Below are positions 14,112 to 22,430 of a stretch of 23,295 bases of DNA, piece by piece (position 1 is the stretch's first letter; each line of letters begins with the position of its first letter). The notes below the pieces were generated by a model. It saw nothing but the letters and a program-made list of their open reading frames with translations. It was not told the DNA's origin and searched no databases. A program made the translations under genes and the position numbers. This DNA comes from an uncultured Prevotella sp. (GTDB lineage Bacteria; Bacteroidota; Bacteroidia; Bacteroidales; Bacteroidaceae), in assembly GCA_900543975.1 (NCBI GenBank), contig UQTI01000047.1:1-23295 (forward strand), read 5' to 3'.

Positions 14112-16235
14112 ATGTATAGCAAAGAAGAGTTATCATCAAAAGAGATACCCGAATTGTTGGGTATAGCTAAAGAATTCGGTGTGGAGGTCAACGAAGATTC
14201 TAACATCGAAGATGTCATTTATGCTATCCTCGACAGACAAGCAGAAGTGGAAGGAAGCAAAAACCCACTCGGCACAAAAAGACGCAGAACAAGAATTGTA
14301 AAGAAAGACACAGACCGCGTCTATACCGTAAACGGCAAAGACGGTGAAAACTTTGATATGAAGAAAAACAAAACAGCCAACGCAGACGATGCAGAGACAA
14401 CAGCTGAACAGACGGCACAAAACGAGCCAATGGCTGAAGAGATGACGCCAGAGATGATTCTGGCGGCCATGCCGAAACACCGTGGACGAAAATCGAAAAA
14501 AGAGTTGGAACTCATGGCACAGGCAGAAGCTGCAAGGAAAGCTGCAGAGGAGGCAGCTAAAGCTATGAACGAAAACAGCACAGAAGAGACACAGATCATA
14601 GACGAGCAAAACGCCCTACAACAAGACGAGCCAACACAAGAAGTTGGGCAAGAAGACAATAACACTTACAACGAGGGCGAAACCGATTATAACGGAGACA
14701 ACTATGACAACAACACCAACGATTATAATGAAGACACAAACAGTTATAACGAAGGTGCCAACAACGAGAACAATGGCTTCGTACCTGAAGAACAGTTCGC
14801 AACATCTAACAATGGAGCAAACGACCAAATGGGAGAAGACCACTCTACTCTCATAGCTCGTCTCAAAGACAAGATGAACGCACACAATGAGAACAACGAG
14901 CCCAAGCATAAGGAGATAGAAGACGGTATATGGGCAGGAGATCCTGGCGACGGTACCGACTTTATTACCGTGGTGGATCTTCCCATTGAAGATCAAGGGG
15001 CTGTGCCGAGCTACGATATGTTCGACAACCCAACTATGCCTATGCAGCAGCCAATGGTTCCAACATACAATCAGCCCATACAGCAAGCAGAGGAAGAAGA
15101 GGAACATTTCGATTTCTCTGACATTATAACAGCAAACGGCGTACTGGAGATAATGCCCGACGGATATGGTTTCCTTCGCTCAAGCGACTACAACTATCTG
15201 TCGTCTCCTGACGATGTGTATGTGTCAGTACAGCAGATCAAACGCTACGGACTGAAGACGGGCGATGTTGTGATGTGTCATGTACGTCCACCACACGATG
15301 GAGAGAAATATTTCCCGCTCACCAGCATAGACAAGATAAACGGACGCAACCCGGCAGAGGTGAGAGACCGCATTGCTTTCGAGCACCTCACACCTCTCTT
15401 CCCTGATGCTAAGTTTAACCTCTGTGGAGACCGCAAGACAAACAACCTCTCCACACGTGTTGTCGACTTGTTCTCACCTATAGGCAAGGGACAGCGTGCG
15501 CTCATCGTTGCACAGCCTAAGACAGGTAAGACCATCTTGATGAAAGACATCGCTAACGCCATTGCAGCTAACCACCCCGAGGCATACCTCATGATGTTGC
15601 TTATAGACGAGCGACCGGAGGAGGTTACAGACATGGCGCGAACCGTAAACGCAGAGGTTATCGCTTCTACGTTTGACGAACCGGCAGAACGTCATGTCAA
15701 GATTGCTGGCATTGTGTTGGAGAAAGCAAAGCGCATGGTCGAGTGTGGACACGATGTGGTCATATTCCTCGACTCAATAACTCGTCTTGCCAGAGCTTAC
15801 AACACCGTGTCACCAGCATCGGGCAAGGTGCTCACCGGTGGTGTTGATGCCAACGCCCTACAGAAGCCTAAGCGATTCTTCGGTGCAGCTCGAAACATCG
15901 AAGGCGGCGGCTCTCTGACAATCATCGCTACTGCTCTTATCGACACAGGTTCTAAGATGGACGAGGTTATCTTTGAGGAGTTTAAGGGTACAGGTAACAT
16001 GGAGTTACAGCTCGACCGCTCGCTGAGCAACAAGCGTATCTTCCCTGCTGTGAACCTGGTCGCTTCAAGCACACGACGCGACGACCTGCTACAAGACAAG
16101 ACGGTGCTCGACCGCATGTGGATCTTACGCAAGTATATCTCAGACATGAACCCGATAGAGGCGATGAATTTCATACACGACCGTATGGTACACACACGCG
16201 ACAACGACGAGTTTCTGCTGTCTATGAACAGCTAA
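14112..16235 (+). CDS. rho: Transcription termination factor Rho with large disordered insertion
   Basis: This 707-aa Rho is a hexameric RNA-dependent ATPase that ends transcription. A Rho N-terminal helix bundle (1-48) is followed by an unusually long low-complexity insertion (about 50-333), then the cold-shock-like RNA-binding domain (about 336-415) and the RecA-type motor. The motor has Walker A AQPKTGKT near 467-474, FLDSITRLARAYN, and the LTGGVDANALQKPKRFFGAA and GGGSLTIIATAL loops. Escherichia coli Rho has 419 residues, so the insertion explains the difference. The insertion is acidic, with an Asn/Tyr-rich repeat stretch at 184-222 (TDYNGDNYDNNTNDYNED) and Gln/Pro-rich parts near 305-325. 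A disordered Rho insertion in Bacteroides has been linked to phase separation. Confidence 0.97.
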   Translation: MYSKEELSSKEIPELLGIAKEFGVEVNEDSNIEDVIYAILDRQAEVEGSKNPLGTKRRRTRIVKKDTDRVYTVNGKDGENFDMKKNKTANADDAETTAEQTAQNEPMAEEMTPEMILAAMPKHRGRKSKKELELMAQAEAARKAAEEAAKAMNENSTEETQIIDEQNALQQDEPTQEVGQEDNNTYNEGETDYNGDNYDNNTNDYNEDTNSYNEGANNENNGFVPEEQFATSNNGANDQMGEDHSTLIARLKDKMNAHNENNEPKHKEIEDGIWAGDPGDGTDFITVVDLPIEDQGAVPSYDMFDNPTMPMQQPMVPTYNQPIQQAEEEEEHFDFSDIITANGVLEIMPDGYGFLRSSDYNYLSSPDDVYVSVQQIKRYGLKTGDVVMCHVRPPHDGEKYFPLTSIDKINGRNPAEVRDRIAFEHLTPLFPDAKFNLCGDRKTNNLSTRVVDLFSPIGKGQRALIVAQPKTGKTILMKDIANAIAANHPEAYLMMLLIDERPEEVTDMARTVNAEVIASTFDEPAERHVKIAGIVLEKAKRMVECGHDVVIFLDSITRLARAYNTVSPASGKVLTGGVDANALQKPKRFFGAARNIEGGGSLTIIATALIDTGSKMDEVIFEEFKGTGNMELQLDRSLSNKRIFPAVNLVASSTRRDDLLQDKTVLDRMWILRKYISDMNPIEAMNFIHDRMVHTRDNDEFLLSMNS

Positions 16236-16268
16236 TAAGAATAAGAACAAGAACTTGTAAACACCAAA

Positions 16269-16320
16269 AAGGCGGGTCCTATAAATATCTTCATTTATAG
16301 GGCACGCCTTCTCTTCTTTA
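16269..16320 (+). terminator. Terminator after rho, 22 bp before uvrA
   Basis: AAGGCG (16269-16274) and CCTATAAAT (16278-16286) pair with ATTTATAGG (16293-16301) and CGCCTT (16305-16310) around a 6-nt loop, with a small internal bulge, followed by TCTCTTCTTT. It is a strong intrinsic terminator. It sits so close to uvrA that no promoter can fit between them. Confidence 0.85.
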
Positions 16321-16332
16321 AAAACAAATGTC

Positions 16333-19134
16333 ATGGACGAATATATAGAAATAAAGGGCGCAAGGGTGAACAACCTCAAGAACGTGAGCTTGAAGATACC
16401 ACGCAACAAATTGGTGGTCATAGCTGGAGTGTCGGGCTCAGGAAAATCGTCTTTGGCCTTCGACACACTCTATGCTGAAGGACAACGAAGATATGTAGAG
16501 TCGCTGTCCTCATATGCAAGGCAGTTTTTAGGACGTCTGAGTAAGCCCGAGTGCGACTTTATAAAAGGCTTGCCCCCTGCCATTGCCATAGAACAGAAGG
16601 TCAATTCAAGAAACCCGCGAAGCACGGTGGGCACAAGCACAGAGATCTATGAGTATCTTAGACTGCTCTTCGCACGAATAGGAAAAACATTCTCACCTAT
16701 AAGCGGAGAGGAGGTAAAGGTAAACAACACCGAAGATTTGCTTAATTGCACGTTCAACTATTCGGACGGCACTAAGTTTGCCGTCCTTGCGCCGCTACAT
16801 GTCATCGAAGGACGAACGCTGGCTAAGCAGCTAGAGATGGATCTGCAACAAGGCTATGCGCGTATATGGGCGAACGGAGAGTTTTTGCGCATTGACGATT
16901 TGCTTGAAGATCAGGCAAAAATAGACACTCTTGACCCACACGACATCTACTTGCTTATAGACCGCATGTCGGTGAGCCATGAAAAAGATAGCATATCACG
17001 ACTGCTCGACTCTGCTGAGACAGCGTTCTTTGAGGGTGACGGTACTTGCCGATTGGTCTTCCTTCCATCAAACATCGTATATGATTTCTCTACTCGTTTC
17101 GAGGCCGACGGCATTGTGTTTGAGAAGCCTAGCGACAACATGTTCTCTTTTAACTCACCTCTCGGAGCATGTCCTGAGTGTGAGGGCTTCGGCATGGTTA
17201 TGGGTATAGACGAGAAATTGGTCATTCCAAACACCTCCCTTAGTGTCTACGATGGCTGCGTGCAATGCTGGCATGGCGAGAAGATGGGAGAATGGAAAAA
17301 TGAATTCTGCCGCAGAGCACCAAAAGATAAGTTTCCGATCTTTGAGCCTTACTATAACCTCACGCAGAAACAGAAGGACATGCTGTGGCATGGTCTACCG
17401 TCAGACCGCGAGAAGATAGGCATAGACAGGTTCTTTGAAATGGTTAAAGACAACCAATATAAGATTCAATATAGGGTTATGATGAGCCGCTATCGCGGAC
17501 GCACAGTCTGCCCTGTATGTCATGGCACACGTCTGAAGAAGGAAGCCACATGGGTAAAAGTGGGTGGAAAAAGCATCTGCGACCTTGTAGAGATGCCAAT
17601 TAACAACCTTCAGCAATGGTTTAAAGAGCTACAGCTGGACGAGCACGACAGCACCATAGCCAAGCGTCTGCTAACAGAGATAAATAACCGACTGGGCTTT
17701 ATGGTGGAGGTAGGTTTGGGATATCTCACGCTTAACCGTCTATCCAACTCGCTCAGTGGCGGCGAGAGTCAGCGCATAAATCTTACCACATCACTTGGCA
17801 GCTCATTGGTTGGCTCACTATATGTGCTCGATGAGCCAAGCATCGGTCTGCATAGTAGAGATACAGACAGGCTCATACATGTTCTTAAAGAACTGCGCGA
17901 CATTGGTAACACCGTGGTCGTAGTGGAACATGACGAAGACATTTTGCGGGCTGCCGACTGGTTAATAGACGTTGGCCCTGATGCAGGACGTCTGGGAGGA
18001 GAAATTGTTTATGAAGGCTCACTGGACGATGTAGCAAAAGAAACTTCTCCAAAGAGTCACACCGTAAACTATCTTAACGGACATGAGCATATAAGCATGC
18101 CCTTGTCACGACGGGCCTGGAACCAAGCCATAGAGCTGAAAGGGGCACGAATGAACAACCTTAAAGGCATTGATGTGAAAATTCCTCTTAACATAATGAC
18201 CGTTGTGACGGGTGTCAGCGGCTCAGGAAAGTCGTCTCTTATAAAGGGCATTCTCTACCCTGCCCTAAAACGCCGACTTGATGAGGTGGCAGAGATACCT
18301 GGTGAATACTCGTCAATGGAGGGTGATTGGCAAGCCATTCAGCATGTGGAGATGGTGGACCAAAACCCCATCGGCAAGAGCACACGCTCAAACCCAGCCA
18401 CCTATGTAAAAGCTTACGATGCCATAAGACAGCTTTATGCTGACCAGCCTCTGGCTAAACAGATGGGATTCACGGCACAATATTTCTCTTTCAACGCCGA
18501 GGGAGGACGATGCGAAGAGTGTAAAGGAGCAGGAGTGATAACCGTAGAGATGCAGTTTATGGCGGATCTTGTGCTCGAGTGTGAGGTGTGTCACGGCAAA
18601 CGCTTTAAGAAAGACGTACTGGAGGTTATGTTCCATGGCAAAAACATTTATGACGTGTTAGAGATGACGGTATCTGAAGCTATTGAGTTCTTCAGCAAAT
18701 ATGAACAGAAGACCATAGTGGACCGACTGAGACCGCTTGAAGAGGTGGGACTGGGTTACATAAAGTTAGGACAAAGCTCCTCAACGCTATCAGGAGGTGA
18801 GAACCAACGCGTGAAACTGGCCTATTTCATAGGACAGGAACGACAGACCCCTACCCTTTTCATCTTTGACGAGCCAACAACGGGTCTTCATTTCCACGAC
18901 ATACAGCGTCTGCTGGCAGCCTTCAATGCTCTTATCAAAAGAGGACATACAGTAGTTATCATTGAACACAATCTCGACGTTGCTAAAAACGCCGACTATA
19001 TAATTGACCTCGGACCTGAAGGCGGCAACAAAGGCGGCTACGTCGTATGCTGCGGCACACCGGAAGAGATATGCAATTGTGAAGAAAGCTACACAGCAAA
19101 ATATCTGAAAGAGAAACTGGAGGAAAAACAGTAG
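16333..19134 (+). CDS. uvrA: Excinuclease ABC subunit A
   Basis: This 933-aa protein is UvrA, the damage-sensing ATPase dimer of nucleotide excision repair that loads UvrB. Two ABC modules are complete: Walker A GVSGSGKSS at 32-40 and again near 627-635, signatures LSGGESQR near 474 and LSGGENQR near 819, and Walker B segments YVLDEPSIGL and FIFDEPTTGLH. Zinc-finger cysteines appear as CPEC near 280 with CPVC near 394, and CEEC near 727 with CEVC near 750. Length is normal for the family (about 940). The start at 16333 gives the usual opening, with the EIKGARVNNLKNVSLKIP motif. The rho terminator lies 22 bp upstream, so expression may depend on read-through or a promoter within rho. Confidence 0.98.
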   Translation: MDEYIEIKGARVNNLKNVSLKIPRNKLVVIAGVSGSGKSSLAFDTLYAEGQRRYVESLSSYARQFLGRLSKPECDFIKGLPPAIAIEQKVNSRNPRSTVGTSTEIYEYLRLLFARIGKTFSPISGEEVKVNNTEDLLNCTFNYSDGTKFAVLAPLHVIEGRTLAKQLEMDLQQGYARIWANGEFLRIDDLLEDQAKIDTLDPHDIYLLIDRMSVSHEKDSISRLLDSAETAFFEGDGTCRLVFLPSNIVYDFSTRFEADGIVFEKPSDNMFSFNSPLGACPECEGFGMVMGIDEKLVIPNTSLSVYDGCVQCWHGEKMGEWKNEFCRRAPKDKFPIFEPYYNLTQKQKDMLWHGLPSDREKIGIDRFFEMVKDNQYKIQYRVMMSRYRGRTVCPVCHGTRLKKEATWVKVGGKSICDLVEMPINNLQQWFKELQLDEHDSTIAKRLLTEINNRLGFMVEVGLGYLTLNRLSNSLSGGESQRINLTTSLGSSLVGSLYVLDEPSIGLHSRDTDRLIHVLKELRDIGNTVVVVEHDEDILRAADWLIDVGPDAGRLGGEIVYEGSLDDVAKETSPKSHTVNYLNGHEHISMPLSRRAWNQAIELKGARMNNLKGIDVKIPLNIMTVVTGVSGSGKSSLIKGILYPALKRRLDEVAEIPGEYSSMEGDWQAIQHVEMVDQNPIGKSTRSNPATYVKAYDAIRQLYADQPLAKQMGFTAQYFSFNAEGGRCEECKGAGVITVEMQFMADLVLECEVCHGKRFKKDVLEVMFHGKNIYDVLEMTVSEAIEFFSKYEQKTIVDRLRPLEEVGLGYIKLGQSSSTLSGGENQRVKLAYFIGQERQTPTLFIFDEPTTGLHFHDIQRLLAAFNALIKRGHTVVIIEHNLDVAKNADYIIDLGPEGGNKGGYVVCCGTPEEICNCEESYTAKYLKEKLEEKQ

Positions 19135-19177
19135 GAAGAAGAGCCTAAAAGCTATCTTCAGCAAAGGAAACAAGTAA

Positions 19178-19219
19178 GGCAGCATACAGAACAAGATGAA
19201 TCTGTATGCTGTCTTTTTT
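19178..19219 (+). terminator. uvrA terminator, possibly bidirectional
   Basis: GGCAGCATACAGA (19178-19190) pairs with TCTGTATGCTGTC (19201-19213), including one G-T pair, around a 10-nt loop and is followed by TTTTTT. It separates convergent uvrA and the minus-strand glycosyltransferase gene, whose stop codon overlaps the T-tract. On the minus strand the following tract is less U-rich, so termination there is weaker. Confidence 0.88.
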
Positions 19220-20162
19220 ATTTCTTGACCTTTCGGTTTTCGAGAAAGAAGCCCAGCTTATATAGTTTGAACAACAACAGACTCGGCTTTGACCCTGTAA
19301 GGTTACGCATTTCTTTGTTCTTCATAATTCTATGCCACAATCTGAACAGAGACAAAGGGATATAACGACCAAGAGTGGTCACTTTTGTCTTAAGATTTGA
19401 GTAGCCTTCAAGATCTTGCTCAAAACGACAAAGGGTAAGGATCGCTTCTTCTGTCTTTTTCACGAACACAGAGTTTGGCTCAAATTCATTTATAAGCACA
19501 GGGTTGTCTATATGTGTAACCTCGATACCACTCTCTGCAAGACGCTTGCCAAACAGAACATCTTCATAACCGTAAGCTTTAAAACGGGAATCGAATGGAT
19601 GAGCCTCCATGATGTCGCGTCGGGCATATAAATTACAAACGCTTATCTCTTGGTTGGGACGGAGCTGACGAAAAACCGCCCGGTGCGAAGGTTCTGCCTT
19701 CTTCTCATAAATATAGCGAAGGTTGCCTTTCAAATTTTCTGTATTAGCCTCGTTATCAACCATGGCTAAACCTTCACCACCTATACGCGTTCCACCATAA
19801 ACAACATCGGCGGTTGATGTAGCATATTTGTAGAGATAATTGTCATCACACAAGAAAAGGTCGCTGTCAATAAGTAGCACATAATCACCACGGCTTTCTG
19901 ATATGAGCACATTCCTTATCTGAGCACGCCCCACATTTTGTTCCATCCTTAAATAGCGACAATGGAGCATGTCGCCGATGACACGGTTGGCGTCGATACA
20001 AGCAGCATCGGTAGAACAATCATCAGCAACAATTATCTCATAACGAAACGGTTTGTCTAATTTACCCCTAAGGGCATCGGCCTGACGCTGTAAGGCTTGA
20101 ACCAATGACACACAAACGTTGTTATAAGAAGGGAGAAGAATGGACAAATCTATATGGGTCAT
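19218..20162 (-). CDS. GT2-family glycosyltransferase
   Basis: This 314-aa protein has the GT-A fold motifs of family 2 glycosyltransferases: SILLPSYNN at 7-15, VADDCSTD at 45-52, and the metal-binding LLIDSDLFL with DSD at 99-101. Around residue 205 comes FKAYGYEDVLFGKRL, whose acidic GYED is typical of the acceptor side. The C-terminal 70 residues are basic and hydrophobic (RYIPLSLFRLWHRIM), which may hold it at the inner membrane face. It would transfer a sugar to a surface glycan, lipid or protein; the substrate is not visible. It lies 15 bp after the metallo-hydrolase gene on the same strand and was probably co-transcribed with it. It is outside the peptide operon. Confidence 0.88.
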   Translation of the reverse strand: MTHIDLSILLPSYNNVCVSLVQALQRQADALRGKLDKPFRYEIIVADDCSTDAACIDANRVIGDMLHCRYLRMEQNVGRAQIRNVLISESRGDYVLLIDSDLFLCDDNYLYKYATSTADVVYGGTRIGGEGLAMVDNEANTENLKGNLRYIYEKKAEPSHRAVFRQLRPNQEISVCNLYARRDIMEAHPFDSRFKAYGYEDVLFGKRLAESGIEVTHIDNPVLINEFEPNSVFVKKTEEAILTLCRFEQDLEGYSNLKTKVTTLGRYIPLSLFRLWHRIMKNKEMRNLTGSKPSLLLFKLYKLGFFLENRKVKK

Positions 20163-20177
20163 AGTCGTCGTTTTTTA

Positions 20178-20978
20178 CTATTTCAGTTCATACACGCCTT
20201 GTGGATTCTTGCGACGCAGAACCTCTACAAAACCATTATCAACCTTCATGCCACCTTTTTGCAAAATGTCTTGAACAGTCTTAAGTGCAAGGTCTGGATG
20301 ATTGTTCTCCTCGCTAAGGTGACAAAGCCACACATGCTTGAGACGTGGCTTGGCATTCTCCAAAACAGTCTGACCACACAAGCTGTTGTTCATGTGGCCC
20401 GTTCCACAGGTTATACGGCGTTTTAAATATTCAGGATAATTGCCACGCATAAGCATCTCAACATCATGATTGGCCTCTATAACCAGATAGTCGGAACTTG
20501 CCACCACTTGTTTCAGCTCGTCCGTAACATGTCCCACATCGGTCATTATGCTAAACACGACTCCCTCATGCTCCACCTGATAGCACACATTGTCGGTGCT
20601 ATCGTGGGGCACATGCCATGCTGTAACAGTAAACTCACCGACCTGAAATTTCTCGCCTGTTTTTATATAATGCTTGTGCTCTGCTGCAATTTTCTTCTTC
20701 ACACAGTAATTGCGATCTATGCCCGCATGAACGTTCTGGGTAGTATAGACCTCAAGCTTATAATCGTTACTGAGGCTTCCCACCGACTTAATGTGGTCTG
20801 CGTGGTCGTGAGTAATAAGAATATTATGAACCTTGCTCATGGACAATCCATACTGGTTAAAATATTTTTTAAGCGTACGAACTCCCACACCGGCATCAAT
20901 AAACATTGCGTCGGTCTCTGTATAAATAAGATAGCAGTTACCACTGCTACTGCTTCCTAATGACAAAAATTTTAACAT
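20178..20978 (-). CDS. MBL-fold metallo-hydrolase, YycJ/VicX-like
   Basis: This 266-aa protein is a metallo-beta-lactamase-fold hydrolase. The N-terminus FLSLGSSSSGNCYLI and the metal motif THDHADH (56-62) are typical of the YycJ/VicX branch, as are the later TGHMNNS and the C-terminal CHLSEENNHPDLA. Two-metal sites in this fold act on phosphodiesters or thioesters; YycJ relatives have been tied to DNA or RNA processing and cell-wall control, but I cannot assign a substrate. It begins the two-gene minus-strand unit with the glycosyltransferase. A 15-bp palindrome (20990-21004) lies in its short upstream leader, and a -7-like box lies at 21089-21096. Confidence 0.88.
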   Translation of the reverse strand: MLKFLSLGSSSSGNCYLIYTETDAMFIDAGVGVRTLKKYFNQYGLSMSKVHNILITHDHADHIKSVGSLSNDYKLEVYTTQNVHAGIDRNYCVKKKIAAEHKHYIKTGEKFQVGEFTVTAWHVPHDSTDNVCYQVEHEGVVFSIMTDVGHVTDELKQVVASSDYLVIEANHDVEMLMRGNYPEYLKRRITCGTGHMNNSLCGQTVLENAKPRLKHVWLCHLSEENNHPDLALKTVQDILQKGGMKVDNGFVEVLRRKNPQGVYELK

Positions 20979-21088
20979 TGCTTTTTCAGGGTCGTATATC
21001 GACCTTATTTATATTTATGTAATGGCGAAAGCCATCACATGCTTTGCCTTTTCATCTCACAACTCGATGTTGAATCGTAAGTAAGGTT

Positions 21089-21096
21089 CAAAATTA
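21089..21096 (-). promoter_or_regulatory. Putative promoter of the metallo-hydrolase gene
   Basis: The minus strand reads TAATTTTG, a match to TAnnTTTG, about 110 bp before the ATG at 20978. A -33 element at the correct distance is not clear. The leader would include the 20990-21004 palindrome. Confidence 0.35.
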
Positions 21097-21259
21097 CAAA
21101 ATAATTGGCAAAACAACAAGCATATCCGTCTTTTTTGTGCGAAGACGAAGACATGATGTCACCAAAAGCAGGTTTACATAGACAGAATAATTGTTGAAAA
21201 CATGACATTAGCATCTCTGAAAGCAAGCTTTCGTAAGAAAGGCGTTAGTTTTTTTTATC

Positions 21260-21296
21260 TTGACAAGCAAAAAATCGGTATTTTTGTTTATATTTG
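21260..21296 (+). promoter_or_regulatory. Promoter of the lipoprotein gene
   Basis: TTGACA at 21260-21265 and TATATTTG at 21289-21296 form a plausible -33/-7 pair with 23 bp between them. Transcription would start near 21302, about 32 nt before the ATG at 21334. Confidence 0.55.
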
Positions 21297-21333
21297 CAAA
21301 CGCATCTGCACAACAGCAGAAGCCCTATAATAT

Positions 21334-21786
21334 ATGAATATACAGAACAAAACCATTATAATGGCAATAGCAACATTCATAACCATGTTGTTTTCGTGCC
21401 AAACCGACAAAAACGAAGAAGAAGCCGAAGCTGTTGCACTAAACTTTGCAACTAACTATTTCGGATGCCACTATATAGAGGCTTCACACCTATGCACACC
21501 TGAATCTGAGCAATGGATAAAGTTTGTTGCCACTAACGTTTCCGACTCAGACCTTGCCGTTCTCAATGCATCAGAAGCAACACCAACATACGAGGTTACA
21601 GACTTGTCTCTCGACAACGATTCCAACGCCACATGCACAATTACGGCACGCAACTATCTCATGATGCACGACATATGCACCAAAGGACATATAGCAGACG
21701 AGGGTTGCTACAAGCTGACGCTTACAAGACAAAACGGTAAGTGGCTCGTCAATCTCGATGGTGTGCCATGTGCAGAGGCACAATAA
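21334..21786 (+). CDS. Small lipoprotein, DUF4878-like
   Basis: This 150-aa protein has a lipoprotein signal peptide with the lipobox TMLFSC, so Cys22 would be lipidated after cleavage. The residues just after it (QTDKNEEEAE) are acidic, similar to the signal that sends Bacteroidota lipoproteins to the cell surface. The rest is a compact alpha+beta fold of about 120 residues with AVALNFATNYFGCHYIEA near the start and a closing KLTLTRQNGKWLVNLDG. This pattern recalls DUF4878 / nuclear-transport-factor-2-like domains, which often bind small ligands. Function unknown. Its stop is followed within about 10 bp by the broken end of a TOTE-type gene on the other strand. Confidence 0.8.
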   Translation: MNIQNKTIIMAIATFITMLFSCQTDKNEEEAEAVALNFATNYFGCHYIEASHLCTPESEQWIKFVATNVSDSDLAVLNASEATPTYEVTDLSLDNDSNATCTITARNYLMMHDICTKGHIADEGCYKLTLTRQNGKWLVNLDGVPCAEAQ

Positions 21787-21789
21787 GCA

Positions 21790-22018
21790 ACACATCTTCA
21801 CGACCTTGGAACAGACTTTGAAACAAGGCTACTTTATCCTGTAAAGTTAATTGATATGTAGAAACAGCTGTAGCTCCTAAATGATTAGTTTCGCAAGTTT
21901 TTGATTCAAAACTTTCATATTCAATCCCGTTCTTGTCAAGAATTGCTTTAAGTCTGGCGTTTTCCTTTTCCAATTCTTGAATTCTTAGAGTAAGAACACT
22001 TACATCTGTTGTGCCCAT
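21790..22018 (-). pseudogene. Truncated TOTE-type primase-helicase, N-terminus only
   Basis: The frame from the ATG at 22018 begins with a coiled coil (RIQELEKENARLKAILDKNG) and continues to KVALFQSLFQGREDV, which resembles the opening of the archaeo-eukaryotic primase domain in TOTE conflict proteins; full proteins usually run to several hundred residues more. After GREDV, near 21790, similarity ends and the frame continues into sequence antisense to the lipoprotein 3' end, stopping at 21749. About 75 residues of the original protein remain, so no primase or helicase activity is possible. The start overlaps the Abi_2 fragment by 19 bp. The family call rests on recalled motif similarity, not on a search. 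Confidence 0.65.
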
Positions 22019-22413
22019 AAATGCTTGATAAATTTTTCTGTTGATTTCGCATATTCTCTGTCGATGGTGTTCTTTGTTTCTTGAAAAGTTCTTTGGTTGG
22101 CAAAGTGAACAGAATTTGTCAGCCAATAAGAATCTCCTGTCATCTGCACAGGAATGTTCATAATGGCACGACGGATAGCTATCTCTACTTTTTCAATCTC
22201 ATTGAGAAGAAGCATACGCAACTTCTTGTCGAAGCGATAGAGATTCAACACTTGTTGGAAAGTTGTACCATCTTTATACAGATGAGTTTCCTTTGGAACT
22301 TTCAAGAATGGGTACATATAAGCGGAAAGACGATAGTACCCGATGCTCTCCAAATACCGTACCGTTTTGTCTTCATCGGAAATAACAAGCCCACGACTTT
22401 TCAACTGAGCCAT
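22000..22413 (-). pseudogene. Truncated Abi_2 (AbiD/AbiF-type) abortive-infection gene
   Basis: These 137 residues match the N-terminal part of Abi_2 family proteins, linked to phage abortive infection: LKSRGLVISDEDK at the start, IGYYRLSAYMYPF at 24-36, GTTFQQVLNLYRFDKKLR at 48-65 and IEKVEIAIRRAIMNI. Family members are about 300 residues long. Here the sequence ends soon after KFIKH, where the second half should begin, and the next DNA belongs to the TOTE-type fragment. No C-terminal half is found in any frame nearby, so this is a deletion and not just a frameshift. The start may be slightly downstream of the ancestral one; an in-frame stop precedes it by nine codons. It lies 17 bp after the XRE gene. 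Confidence 0.8.
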
Positions 22414-22430
22414 GAATTGTTTGCTGCAAA

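Larger units (their letters stand above)
20979..21333. other. Divergent intergenic region, hydrolase/lipoprotein
   Basis: This 355-bp stretch separates divergent genes. It contains the GGTCG-TATAT-CGACC palindrome (20990-21004), a minus-strand -7 candidate (21089-21096, TAATTTTG) for the metallo-hydrolase, and a plus-strand promoter (21260-21296) for the lipoprotein. Short frames here, including one at 21035-21226 on the minus strand, show no family features. The middle (about 21100-21255) holds nothing I can identify. Confidence 0.55.

Noticed and set aside
14136..15107. Cysteine/phenylalanine-rich antisense frames under rho
   Set aside because: They are reverse translations of the low-complexity Rho insertion and have unnatural composition.
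20466..20960. 164-residue plus-strand frame opposite the metallo-hydrolase
   Set aside because: The minus strand carries the conserved MBL motifs; this frame is its shadow.
21035..21226. 63-residue minus-strand frame in the intergenic region
   Set aside because: No promoter, start context or family similarity; it lies upstream of the candidate hydrolase promoter, so it would need separate transcription.
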